Of a DNA stretch of 64,000 nucleotides, positions 11,660 through 20,913 are shown piece after piece (position 1 is the stretch's first letter; every line of letters starts with the position of its first letter). The notes beneath the pieces are model-generated. The model ran no database searches and was not told the DNA's origin. It saw only the letters and a list, made by a program, of their open reading frames with translations. Made by a program: the position numbers and the translations under genes. Source of the DNA: Sacculina carcini. Its lineage: Eukaryota > Arthropoda > Thecostraca > Sacculinidae. The stretch spans positions 7,786,704-7,850,703 of the forward strand of contig OU696584.1 in assembly GCA_916048095.2 (NCBI GenBank), in the 5' to 3' direction.

Positions 11660-13743
11660 TCTTCCAGTGGAGATATTGGCGGTTTGGAGAGATTTGGTGA
11701 AGGAGAAGATGCGTGTGCTGCTTCCAGAGGCGATATCGCCGTGACGTCAGCCGACGCGTCGCTGGCAGACGTGAATTGTGTCGGCGTGTCCGGCAGCAAT
11801 GCAACAGCCTGCTCGCGACATGAAGTCGGCCCGAGCGTCGTCTCATCGAGCCTCTATCCTCGCCAGCACTGGCACTCCAACGCACAGCCAGACAGCACCA
11901 GCTTCGCTCAGCCAGCTCAACAGCAGCCGCGCAACAGGCATCACTTGCACGAGATGACAGACCGCTACGTATTCCCTGCGGGGGCGGCCGCTGACGAGCT
12001 GGGCGGCTGCGGTGTGGGCGCCACTCATGACGTCACCGCTCGCTCTCACTGGTCAGTAGGGCGTAGATACTGGTATATGTGGGGGTATACCCTCCGACAA
12101 ATTGACTGGGGGCCATGAATATCAAGTTATAACCCCGGATAATTGTGCTAAGTTCAGTTCATTAGGTGTATTATCGTAAACATCAGCATAGCAAAAAATA
12201 ACAATACACGACAAATGTGAAAAATTATACTTTGCGCAGTATACTTTTCATTGAGGTTTGTGTGTTGTAATTGAATGGTCAATTTCATGAGACCCTCAAC
12301 TGAGTCAACTTGGAACAATAATGCATGATGGCTGTCATCCCCCCGAGCCTCTACACTAATCTGCGCCCTTGGGTAGAAGGCCACTAGACTGTGGTGCCAC
12401 CTATCGGTAGAGAATGGTAACTAAAGCTAATATGATTGGTTTAATTTGTAATTTTTAGAAATTCATTCCGAAAGAAAAAATACAACAAAAAAATCCACAA
12501 TCATATTAGCTTGGAGGCTGTGAAAAAACACAATCACGTATTTTTTGCTATGCTGATGTTTATGATAATATACCTAATGAACTGAACTTAGCACAATTAT
12601 CTGGATTATAACTTCATAACATCTTATTATCTGGGGTTATAACTTCATATCATCGTTGAAAGGTAACTAGCTGGGTTGTTTTTTTGCCTCGTTTTTCAAA
12701 CAAATATTATTACCCACTTCGTTTCCTGTGTCAACAAAAATCCGCCCTCTGTAACTCCTTGTTGACGCCGGCAGGCAAGCGGCCTGCGGCGCTCTCGCTG
12801 CGCCCCACTCTACCCCTCTGCACACGTCTGTCGCCGCTTTCCCGCCGGTATGTGCCGGCGGCGATCATGAGCCAGTGTTGTGGCCAGGAGACAGTACACA
12901 TCACCCTTCACAACAACACCTGCTAACTTACGACAACGAGCGCAACGCTGCACAACAACACAGCTTCATAGGTGTGTATGTGTGTGTGTGTTTGTGTGCG
13001 TGTGTTCCTGCGAGCTGGCGGTATCTGTATTGTTTTTGTATTACATATTATTATTATTAAAAAATCACGGACTGCCTCTCGCATGATATTACAAGTTATC
13101 ATAAAGTAGCGCTTAAAAGTACCGTAAGTCGGCAGGAGATATTAATGGCGTTTTATTAATAATAGGGAATCCAATTATTGTCTTCGGTGGGAGGGAGGGG
13201 GGCTTAAGACCTTGCATCGGCTCTGTCGACTTGCCCTTGTATATGCGTGTGAAGTGATGACTCGTCACTGCTTGTCAACTTGTCTCCTCGTTCTGACACA
13301 AAACGCCAGCGTTGCATATTGCAGATTGCAGACGGTGGAGTGTTGTGGCATTACGCACGTGTTATTGTTTTTTCACAGCCTCCACGTCGGTGGCGGCCGG
13401 TCGGCGGCCAATGAACGTGTCGCACGACGGCGCCGACGGCTCTGTCTACGTCAAGAGCGAATCATGTGGCGAAGCGGCGGCGTCGGCGGGGCGACTCTGT
13501 GATGACGCCAATACTCGTCGTCATGGAGGCCCGCTGCATGCCGATCCCAAGCCGCTGTCTTATGCGGCCCTCAACGAGCCCCACCATCATCTTAATCAAC
13601 ACGCCGAGCAGCACAATCACAATCATAATCATCACGTGGTCGAAGGCACGGCCGCATATCAGCAGCCCCAACAGCCAGACGACTTCTTGTACGCCACCTT
13701 CAACGTGGATAGACACGATTCGTTCGGCCAAGTGCAGTGGTAG
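151..13743 (+). CDS. Nuclear receptor, NR1 VDR/HR96-like (3' part, 9 exons)
   Basis: A ligand-binding-domain transcription factor; the DNA-binding domain lies upstream of the window. Exons with matching phases are 151-335, 3133-3302, 3706-3875, 10449-10562, 11020-11153, 11413-11520, 11668-12051, 12775-12971 and 13379-13743 (TAG), giving about 608 residues here. The first exon has a basic stretch ([10 protein letters not shown]) like the extension after a zinc-finger domain, then [14 protein letters not shown], similar to the start of the VDR ligand domain. Helix 3-5 features follow ([23 protein letters not shown]), then [19 protein letters not shown] and [22 protein letters not shown], the helix 10/11 signature closest to VDR (ADLRSLNEEHSKQ). 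A long Ser-, His- and Gln-rich tail follows. I do not see a clear AF-2 core. The HR96/NR1J label is inferred; NR1 membership is firmer. Introns contain a LINE, a SINE and MITEs. Confidence 0.8.
395..625 (+). repeat. Dispersed repeat Rep-D, copy 1
   Basis: Shares long stretches with the reverse complement of 46385-46790, for example the segments around 'atatctgagtggcat', 'aggtgactggaagca' and 'gctggacttgctaattccc'. It lies in the first receptor intron. Class is unknown; no coding capacity is visible. Confidence 0.65.
1100..1375. repeat. AGGTTA-rich simple repeat
   Basis: Irregular repeats of 'taggttattaggttacc' and 'ttttaggttac' in the receptor intron. No gene is seen. The rest of the intron between 626 and 1760 shows no recognisable feature. 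Confidence 0.7.
1764..2440 (+). mobile_element. Broken hAT-type MITE (Rep-C1) with an internal LINE 3' fragment
   Basis: The start 'cagtggcggcgccaggattt' at 1764 matches the left end of the MITE at 36643. A further match ('cacttgaaatgttcatgttc') appears near 2372-2440. Between them, about 1990-2120 ends in AATAAATGATGATGATAAT, typical of a LINE 3' tail. The reading as one MITE interrupted by another insertion is inference. Confidence 0.45.
2463..2766 (+). repeat. Seven tandem copies of a tRNA-Val-like SINE head (~42 bp)
   Basis: The 42-43 bp unit contains 'ggtgtagtggt' (A box) and 'cctcacaagcgg' (anticodon arm with CAC). It repeats seven times; the A boxes fall near 2471, 2512, 2554, 2596, 2638, 2681 and 2724. 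Only the last unit continues into a B box (ggttcgaatcc), so the earlier units lack the T arm and are not functional tRNA genes. Confidence 0.85.
2720..3020 (+). mobile_element. tRNA-derived SINE, copy 1
   Basis: The tRNA-Val(CAC)-like head (A box, B box ggttcgaatcc) is followed by about 240 bp of body shared with 16809-17121, including 'ctgtccacccagcagtaaat' and 'gcgtggagagggtcg'. It lies in the first receptor intron, sense to the gene. The two copies share head and body, which supports a tRNA-derived SINE. Confidence 0.85.
3303..3545. repeat. 15-bp minisatellite starting at a splice donor
   Basis: About sixteen imperfect copies of 'tgatcctcactgttg' follow directly on exon 3133-3302. The donor GTGATCCTC is itself the first repeat unit, so GTGATC recurs through the array. 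Confidence 0.85.
3915..4020 (+). repeat. Inverted repeat, left arm
   Basis: The segment with 'cgccacctagatacatgccc' and 'cacgaaagtatgacgtcatc' reappears inverted at about 9910-9985. The arms match over about 70 bp with few differences and enclose about 6 kb including LINE-a. They could be ends of one element or two inverted copies of a short repeat. The span 4021-5100 is AT-rich with nothing recognisable. Confidence 0.6.
5152..5340. repeat. (AT)n microsatellite
   Basis: A nearly pure AT tract of about 100 bp with TATACA edges, inside the 3' region of LINE-a. Confidence 0.9.
5432..8284 (-). CDS. LINE-a ORF2: endonuclease plus reverse transcriptase
   Basis: About 950 residues with no internal stop. 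The N-terminal part is an APE-type endonuclease: [37 protein letters not shown] and FTDHSLLL, which carry the usual metal and catalytic residues. The reverse transcriptase shows [35 protein letters not shown] and the catalytic YADD. The C-terminal region ([20 protein letters not shown]) is typical of CR1/L2 ORF2. The stop-delimited frame begins right after a TGA at 8285-8287 and has no early ATG, so initiation is unclear. An uninterrupted frame suggests recent activity. Confidence 0.85.
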   Translation of the reverse strand, partial: RSRLAGIPRHISDACSPSLALLNIRSARNKSSYISELLISHNLDIICLTETWLLESDSSIFSASIPSHYSFQGVPRPLFLNRSSGGGIGIIYQSKLSVIRCTLLATPPSSFEVLSLVIKICSRTDVCLNIVYRHDHHGSTPNFLSEFPVLIESLISRFSHSFIILGDFNFWPDSPSKKPYTNEFLSIIDSHELYFSPRVPTHTAGHILDLIISPSPSHHSEPSLPVVTVLPPDTKFTDHSLLLTSIPLPSVTSYTKTFSFRDYRAYNPERFTAYIHHYLSPSAYLHLLPTKLESFFNSQLTLIADQIFPLRTIRGNKRPPPSPWSSPFLVSLQRSQRRLERRWRRTRSPTDWSAFTSFRAHYISSLRAAKESYYSNHIPSLLSSPKSLWSTLNSLLGRKPNRPASTITCFDFAEFFTDKIVALRTSLPIYTNRVPPPAPVSGSFTAFSHIPISTTIRLITNTKKSFCPSNPINFAMVSSSLHLLAPILTHLINASFLHGTFLTSKNAILIPILKKPSLDPNILNSYRPVSLLPFSSKILESAIYHQLASYLYSNRLLDDLQSGFAPYRSTETALVRLHHDLLFHFSQKSPVVITLLDMSSAFDLVDHKILIQDLFSIGISHSALSLLTSYLTNRSYSVLFDSCRSQNFPLSSGVPQGSSLGPILFNVYMTSLCPILRNLSIPFHIYADDVQFFLPLSEQNYIPHIINNISAWASSRSLIINSSKTQYIVLHPPKIHPPLSDFPLSSSVRDLGILLDPHLSFQKHFTSTAGTCRLILRNLYLIRPYIDSSIAQSLVSALIIPRIDYCNSLFLHLPQKSLNILQSILNQACRFILRLPPHHPTSSNLHDLGILPIPYRVQHKICTLTYKLLHSPDSPQYLLELLSPHPCPRDTRQTKILLEPRCHCESSWFTRSFQHAAPRIYNSLPSHLLSSPSLKSFSKQLHSHLLSQLN
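8285..8640 (-). CDS. LINE-a ORF1, 3' part (CCHC zinc knuckles)
   Basis: The C-terminal part of a gag-like ORF1, about 118 residues. Three cysteine clusters are visible: [27 protein letters not shown] and KCVNC, the first two being CX2CX4HX4C knuckles. The frame ends at TGA 8285-8287 and ORF2 continues in the same frame directly afterwards. The N-terminus is missing through 5' truncation. Confidence 0.75.
9275..9390 (-). mobile_element. tRNA-derived SINE fragment
   Basis: Read on the minus strand it has an A box-like 'tagtggctaaggcgctgg' and a B box 'cggttcgaatctgg' with spacing like a tRNA head, then an unrelated body. The acceptor stem does not pair well, so a SINE head is likelier than a tRNA gene. 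The family differs from the one at 2720. The span 8641-9274 shows nothing recognisable. Confidence 0.55.
9910..9985 (-). repeat. Inverted repeat, right arm
   Basis: Reverse-complement partner of 3915-4020. Directly after it, 9988-10018 ('gtcacaatcacatcaaattt' and on) resembles the 3' end of exon 3706-3875. Confidence 0.6.
10025..10430. repeat. Complex (GT)n / GTTCATGTGT repeat before an acceptor
   Basis: Imperfect repeats of 'tgtgtgttcatgtgtgtgtt' run to within about 20 bp of the acceptor at 10448. Confidence 0.9.
10598..10935 (+). mobile_element. MITE Rep-B, copy A
   Basis: About 330 bp filling most of the 457-bp intron 10563-11019. It shares long stretches with copy B at 12055, for example 'cagcatagcaaaaaataaca' and 'tgcatgatggctgtcatccc'. 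The ends (cgtagat...atctacaccc) are a short imperfect inverted pair, suggesting a small DNA transposon. No coding capacity. Confidence 0.7.
12055..12375 (+). mobile_element. MITE Rep-B, copy B
   Basis: It begins gggcgtagat within about 5 bp of the donor at 12052 and ends atctgcgccc, a 10-bp near-inverted pair. Its body matches copy A. An inverted partial copy of the same family lies at about 12525-12650 in the same intron. Confidence 0.7.
12525..12650 (-). mobile_element. MITE Rep-B, inverted partial copy
   Basis: The reverse complement matches 12110-12200 of copy B ('ttgctatgctgatgtttatg'). Together they could form a hairpin in the intron transcript. Confidence 0.65.
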
Positions 13744-15018
13744 TGACCGCTCACTGCCTCTCTCTCTCTCTTGCTCTGATTCTCTTTCTCTTATACACAC
13801 ACATACACACACTCTCTCTCGATGCCAAACTCGTCGTGACCAAATCAGCCGTCGAACGTAGGCGCTTTTGGTCGGGCACAATGCAATGAACCACAAGAAT
13901 GAGTGGACTCCGTGTGTGACGGCGCGGTTATTATGAATGTTCATGTTGAGATAATGAATGTCTTGCGCGCGATGTCTTCTCATACATTGAAATACATTCT
14001 CACATTGACGTATGATGCCGCGTTTGGAAAATGCGTTTGAGACAAGTTTCTGTGCGTCTCAGCGGACCCCAGACGCTCTCCTTGCGAGTCGAAGACAAGT
14101 GTCTATCGTTGATCACAGAGAAGTCCAACAACGATGAAAATGTATTGTCTAGATACAGAAATGTACATCGACTGAAAAGTACACACACGCCCACACACAC
14201 ACACACGCCAACACACACACACACACACAAAGACCGCTGGCGTTAGTAGTCGGCAGTCATTGGCTTTCAACGAAGTATCAGAATGTCAGACACCAGCTCA
14301 CTACTCCACAAACCATGTATGTGTTTATAGTGTGTGTCTGTGAGTATGTATGTGTGTATGAGTGTGTGTTTATATAGTGTGTGTATGTGTGTTTGTCTGT
14401 GTGTATGAGTATGTGTATGTATGAGTGTGTGTATGTGTGTTTGTCTGTGTGTATGAGTATGTGTATGTATGAGTGTGTGTATGTGTGTTTGTCTGTGTGT
14501 ATGAGTATGTGTATGTATGAGTGTGTGTATGTGTGTTTGTGTATGAGTGCGTGTATGTGTATAGTGTGTTTGTGTATATAGTATGTGTGTATGAGTGTAT
14601 GTAAATAATTGTGTGTGTATGTGTGTATGTGTGTGTAGATAATTGTGTGTGTGTGTAGATAATTGTGTGTGTGTGTATGAGCGTGTTTGTGTGTATAGTG
14701 TGTATGTATAGTGTGTGTGTATGAGGGTATGTGTGTGTGTGTGTGTATGTGTGTGTGCGTGTGTGCGTGTGTGTGTGTGTGTATGAGTGTGTGTGTGTAT
14801 GAGTGTGTGTGTGTATGAGTGTGTATGTGTGTATGTGAGTGTGTGTGTTTGAGCAACGCTGGCGGACACAACGACACTCGACAATACACCAATGACAGTG
14901 CGGTACATTATCAGTGTGAATCAACCAGTGGCTTCCATCTCCATCACCACTTCCTCCTCGACGGTTAGCATGTTGGAGATGAAGATAGAGTGGAGTGGAG
15001 TAGAGCGGAGTAGGTCGG
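13744..15018. repeat. Convergent intergenic region with GT-rich tandem repeats
   Basis: The spacer lies between the 3' ends of the receptor and ZNF207. It holds an (AC)n tract at 14189-14229 and a GT-rich block at 14320-14855 in which a unit of about 55 bp ('gtgtatgtgtgtttgtctgt' and following) repeats three times. No gene is visible. Confidence 0.8.
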
Positions 15019-15144
15019 TCACTCGGCCCACCGTCCCTCGCTGCCAGCCATCGCAGCAGTTGCAGACGCCGTCCGTCCGTTACTGTCCAACATACAGCCG
15101 TTGCGCCGGTATCGCTGCATCTGACTGCGTAACTCCTCCTACAA

Positions 15145-15179
<35 letters not shown>

Positions 15180-17474
15180 ACATTTTCACTTATTAAACCA
15201 TTCATTCATATGTATATACGCAGCGTAATTCACACAAGTCTCGAATACGCGCACGACAAACACACACACACACACATGCGTATCAATTAACACACATAAA
15301 TATAGGAAACACACACACACACACACATATATTCTAGTTTCATGCAAAGAATGACAATTTCTTATTTCATTGGATAATTAAATAACAGTGTATAGATTAC
15401 AAGATTTTGTCGATACACAAAAACAACACAATATTTGACATCAATAATTGCCAACAACACTGATCTCACCAGAGACAAATCTTGTTCGGGATGCACAATC
15501 TTGGAGCACGTGGACGCCGGTGCAGACGCCGAGGTCGTATCGGTCGGCGGTCTTTGCAGCTCGGCCTGTCTGCTGTACTGACCGTCGCCGCCCGATACCG
15601 CCACACCGTCGCTGCAAACCAACACAGACATGCATGAGCCTAGATCCTCGGGGCTATATATCTATACCTCCACGACAAATAACAATAATTGTGTTGTAAT
15701 TGACTAAGCTGAAAATAGTTGAGGATCGCATGCAATTGACCAACTGAGTCAACTTTGAACAATAATGCATGATGGCTGTCATCCCCCCACCCGAGCCTCG
15801 ACACAAATCTACGCCCTTACATACAGCCATTGGGCATTTAAACACATGGCGAGAGAGTGGTTTTCTCACCTGGAAATGCTGGACTGTGGAATGGTGCAGT
15901 TATCACCAGCCCCACCACCACCGCCAGCGCTTACGGCGACGGCAGCCTTCACACACACGCACACACACACACAGGAAGTATATAGCACCTAGAATATACT
16001 GTCATTCAATCTGATTGGAAAATATTTTATGCAGTGGCAGGAATCGTTGTTTAAAATACTGCAGCCATACGTGATTGCCGCATCAACTTATCGGTAGCAA
16101 AAAATAGAACGGAGCTTTATGTAAATATAGCATTATGTATTGCCGGCGGATAAACTTTAATAGCTTGACCATCGAAATAGATTGAAAGTGGTACGTACAC
16201 TCAAGATTTTAGTTTTTTATTAATTGATATTGATTTAATAAGGTGTCTTGTGATCTTAGAGTTTGTGCTAGCATGTGTAATCATGTAGCTTGTCTGATCA
16301 TACATAATATTGTATGTACGTGTATTTGTGTACTGTTGTGCTTAATGCTTTCACAACTTAATGTCAGATGTTTGCGTATTTAATTGTTATTGTGCCAATA
16401 TTTACAATGTTAGATAATATGTTATAATTAATTTCGATGTGTTTGTCCCTTGCAGCCTCGGCTCGACGGGTTGTTGCTACATTTTGTGTGTGTAAAAATA
16501 TCTTGATTATTCAATGGCGTACCGTGGCAAGTATACTTCCTGCCGAAAACAATTTAATTACAATAAATATATCACGTCGTTTTACATCGCTATGACATAT
16601 TTAATTCAAATATTGAGACACAAATTTTACTCAGCCAGTTTCGTATTGAATATGAAATTGTATATAATTAAATGCTCTACAAAACGGTGGGAATGCGATC
16701 GAAATTAGATGAATATTTATTAAGCTATAAAACATTAACGACCATTGAAAATGAGTAAATTAAACGTCAAAAAATATCCTTAATTTTTGTGGACTTGGTG
16801 AATTTTGTGGACTGCGTGGTGTAGTGGTAGCACAACCGCCTCACAAGCGGGAGGTCCGTGGTTCGAAACACGGCGGAGCAGAATTTCATTGGGCGAATTC
16901 TAGAATTCGAATTCAAAAGTCCCTGTCCACCCAGCAGTAAATGATGGTACCAGATATCAGTCATGTGTTGTGTCATGTATTCTGGGGAGGTGGCCCTCTC
17001 TAATACGTCTTCCGTTCTTGTGGCGTCATAGCGTGGAGAGGGTCGGTTCTGCGGTGGCAGCGAGCTGCACGGGACACACCTGTGTGTGTTCATAAGCTTC
17101 GGCTTCTTCCCGTGTAGCAGTATTTAAAATATAAAATAATTTTCACTCAATGAGCTTTGTCTGACAAAATTGAATTGAATTCTCTATACGTGCCGCATGA
17201 AACGTGTTAGATAAGGTTTGACAGGCGATTAGTAAGTGAAATTTGTGGAACTTAACGAGACAACGCAACAAACCTGCGCTGCTGGAAACAGGGGAGGCCG
17301 TGGCGGCGGCGGCGGCGGCGGTTGTTGAGGCTGATTGGGCACAAGATGAGGGGCGGGTCGGACGGGCAGCATGGCGTGGGGGGGCGCCATCATAGGACCG
17401 GCCGGCATCATATGACCGGGCATGTGCATCGGCCCCATACCAGGTCTCATACCAACCAAACCAGGCCTGCCACA

Positions 17475-17518
<44 letters not shown>

Positions 17519-19874
17519 GTTGTAATCGGATGGTTTGATTTCTTGGTTTGATGGAATTCCTTTTTTAACTCTCATTTTCTCTTCAACCTTTGGGCGCTTC
17601 CAGTACATGGGGCCTGCGCAGGGTAGTAATAGTGCTTACACCAATCGCATGCTACTGGATTTGCCTGTGTTATTAATAATAATAACAACAACAACAATAC
17701 TAATATAACAATATCGTGCAATCACAAGACATAACCGGTTCATGTCTGACAGCTACTGAATCTTAACAACAGGGGAACACGTACACAGTAGACCTGTATG
17801 TCTGTATGTCTGTCTGTGTGTCGGCAGTTACCCGTGTGGCGGTAGTGCCGGCCGGTTGATGAACGGCGGCGGCATGGGAGCTCGCGCCGGCATGACTGAG
17901 GGAGGTGTGGGCATCAGCGGCGTGCCGGCCGTGCCTGGCATGACGCCAGCGGGCGGCGGCGGCGGCAGCAAGCCGAATGGCTGCAGCGGTCGACTTGGCT
18001 GCTGCTGTTGTTGATGATGTTGTTGCGGAGCAGGTGGCATATTAGATGATGATGAGGAAGCAGTGGATGATGTGCCACCTGCTTCATCTGATGACGACCG
18101 ATCATAGCACACACACAAACACACACACATTACATTAAGACATTTATACCGCGGTTTTCGCCTGACATTCTCAAAAGTTAGCTCACTCTCTCTTACACAC
18201 ACACACACACACGGAGATAACACACACACACACACACACATAAACATAACATAAATATATACACCGAGTGAACACCAATACACAAGCACTTACAGACCTA
18301 CACACATGCACACATATTGCAAAACACAAAACATAACCACACATTCATATATAAAACAAAACACACACACACAAACAGACACACTCACACACACACACAT
18401 ACAGACACACACACACTAACACACACACATCTAAAGCAACACATAAACACACACACACACACACACAAACAAACACATAAACACAAACACACCGACACAC
18501 ACACACACACACATCAATAATGGGTGTTCTTGACGTCAGCGAGACATGTGTTATAAACGCACCAGCATCGTCATCGTGCGCCGAGCTGCCGGGCACGTGT
18601 TGTCTGAGATCGTCCTCGGGAATGCCTTCCATGCCGTAAATCTCGATCTCGATGTTGTTGCGAGAATTGAGTGCGTTAGGCACCTTGTCCACCGTCTCCT
18701 TGTGTACCTGTAGCACACACACACACACACACACACACAAGTCACACACACACACACACACACACAAACAAGTCAAAAACACACAAACACAAGTCACACA
18801 CAGACACACACACCGCACACACACACACACACACACAAGTCAAAAACACACACACACACAAGTAAAAAACACACACACACACATACACACACAAGTCAAA
18901 AACACACACACACACACACAAGGCACATACACACACACACACACATACACTGCAATGTCGCCAGCAAGTATAATTGTTAACAATTTTCTACCAGTGCATA
19001 GACAAATGAACATGCATCGAGGACGGACGCACCTGCATGCAGTGAATGGAGAGGCCCGGTCCTGTGTAGAGCTTCTTGTGGCAAATGTGACACTTGAAGT
19101 GCTTGGCCTTCTGATGCTGGATGAGAATTTTCTCGTCCTCAAACTCGCGGTTACAATACCTGAACGCGAGCAGCGTGGACGTCGGTAGCGGCGACACGAT
19201 CGAGTCAAGGAGAATAGTGAAAACTGTTTATACAAGTGGTTCTCCACCTTTTTTCTCACTGATTCATACTTCTTAATGAACCATCTCTACATTTTCCACA
19301 CAGCACAGCGCTGATAAATTCAATAAGTTCAGCTGTTACATCAAAGTAAATATCAAGAGGTTATTAGAAGCAAAAATAAACTAATTTTAATTGATAAACT
19401 CACACACATAGTTGTCCTGTTCTGTCCGACCTTTAGTTTCCCACTTGGCAACTCTTCCGTTCCCCATCAGACAGTGGAATTCCTCATAGGTTAAGAACTA
19501 CTAGTCTATGCCATACTACTGACGGCATGAACATGTCTCGGTCATTTCTGAGCGAAGAGCGCCAGAACGGATAAGAGTGCTCTTAAATATAAGAGCGAGA
19601 GGAAGAGAGATGGAGGAAATATTATAGAATATAATATCCATACAGCTCGGTAAACATGCAGAACAACCACCCTAATACTGATGATCACACACGCCACACT
19701 ACACAAACAGTTGCTAGCGAAGATTTGCAGAGACAAAATGGTAATATCACGTGAAATATTGACAAGGGCACTCGACAAACACAACACCAGACAGTGAGTC
19801 GCCGCAGACGACCCGCCAATAGCAAAAGGATACCAGCACCATGGTTTCTGCTGCTTCTTCTTCTTGCGACCCAT
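15019..19874 (-). CDS. ZNF207: BuGZ / ZNF207 spindle-assembly zinc-finger protein
   Basis: A nuclear and kinetochore protein that binds and stabilises BUB3 and promotes microtubule assembly. Eight exons with consistent phases: 19834-19874, 19033-19159, 18563-18707, 17832-18087, 17274-17466, 15870-15946, 15470-15611 and 15019-15138, giving 366 residues. The start [16 protein letters not shown] is diagnostic. Two C2H2 fingers use C13, C16, H29, H34 and C37, C40, H53, H58. A proline-, Gln- and Met-rich low-complexity middle follows. A GLEBS-like Bub3-binding motif, [18 protein letters not shown] at about 316-333, spans the last two exons. Human ZNF207 is longer (about 480); the shortening lies in the low-complexity middle. 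Divergent from sulfite oxidase. Confidence 0.92.
15683..15825 (+). mobile_element. MITE Rep-B, partial copy C
   Basis: It matches the last part of copies A and B ('tgcatgatggctgtcatccc') and occupies over half of the 258-bp ZNF207 intron 15612-15869. Confidence 0.65.
16809..17121 (+). mobile_element. tRNA-derived SINE, copy 2
   Basis: A single tRNA-Val(CAC)-like head (A box tggtgtagtgg, B box ggttcgaaac) followed by the same body as 2720-3020, ending 'cttcccgtgtagcag'. It lies antisense in a ZNF207 intron. Unlike copy 1 the head is single, so this represents the normal element form. The rest of this intron, 15947-16800, shows nothing recognisable. Confidence 0.85.
17589..17700 (+). mobile_element. 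Rep-A (LINE/SINE 3'-end family) fragment
   Basis: Shares the family 3' end: 'tttgggcgcttccagtacat', a GGTRGTAATAGTGCTT-type core, 'catgctactggatttgcctg', then an (AAT)n tail. It lies in a ZNF207 intron. Confidence 0.75.
18182..18515. repeat. (AC)n-rich tract
   Basis: Imperfect AC repeats with AACA and AGACAC variants in the ZNF207 intron between exons 3 and 4. Confidence 0.9.
18713..18955. repeat. (AC)n tract abutting ZNF207 exon 3 acceptor
   Basis: On the gene strand this is (GT)n with GACTTGTGTGT-type spacers and ends 'gtgtgctacag' at the acceptor of exon 18563-18707. Confidence 0.9.
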
Positions 19875-20913
19875 TCCAGCAAGCGCGAACACAATCTGAA
19901 ATACAAACAATAAGCTGGATCAATATAAGTGTAAAATATTAATCAGCACTACAGAATTTTTTTAATAAGAACTTGAAAAAGTCAATATAGACACATAGGG
20001 CGGAAGCAACCACGCGGCGGACATATCTTTAAAAGATCAGCTTTGAATGCAACCCGATACTCAATATACCCACTTCACTGCACTTAATCACTCCAATTGA
20101 ATAAGAAAACACGTCGACAAGTACCAAAATGTGTGTTAATAAAATACGTAGGGAAATTTTAAATCAAAGCAGCAGATTGCCAAGCACAGTACGCGGTTTA
20201 ATGAAATATTATGGACTACTGAAGCATAAATACCGTAGACAGTTAATCAATAGCAATAAAATCGATAAAACTCGTACGAATAAATACCGACATACCTGAT
20301 TGAGAAAAAAATAAACCCTCAGGAAAACGAAGAAAACCGAAAAACTACAACCCTGGGAATACGTTGCACGTAGAATCGCAGCAAGGCTGCCAGACGTTAG
20401 CAGGAAAAAGACAAACCAGTAGCAAAAAAGACGAAGAACACCTCATCGACTGTGCAATTTGACTCCGTCCGTTGCTTTGGTCAGCATTGCATATAATACA
20501 ACATTTTCATGAGTATGCCTAATGCTCATGAAGTGCTGATAATTTTTCACATGGTCTTAACGGCATTTTGCGTTGTATCAAATGATGTCCGAACTCTGCA
20601 TAACACGCCTTTGGCGTTAAGCTTGTCTTATTTATCAAGCTGTCTGGCTACTCTGCCTAGTATGACGATGAACAAATTTTCGGTGGTTCGAATCTAGCTC
20701 AGGTCATTTATTATATGTTTTCACTTGAATATAACGCCAGTTCGTCGTCAGATTGGCACACGGCGGGTTAACAAGTGCAGCCTCGGGAATCTGATGTGCG
20801 CTGACTGACTGCTGTACATTGCGTGTGTGTCATTGCTCAAGTTTGCTGTTTGTGATCGCGAGTACATCTTGCGTTTTTTCATAAAAAAAGTGCAAACGTT
20901 TTCGCGGCAAACC
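19875..20913. promoter_or_regulatory. Divergent spacer between ZNF207 and sulfite oxidase
   Basis: About 1.04 kb separate the two start codons. It must contain both promoters and 5' UTRs (inference from layout). I see no TATA box or repeat that fixes a start site. Confidence 0.4.

Noticed and set aside
13379-13502. Alternative frame for the last receptor exon
   Set aside because: It ends early in an Arg-rich stretch, while the chosen frame joins in phase to exon 12775-12971 and reads to a normal stop.
20680-20710. tRNA-like B box (ggttcgaatct)
   Set aside because: Isolated motif; no matching A box or anticodon arm.
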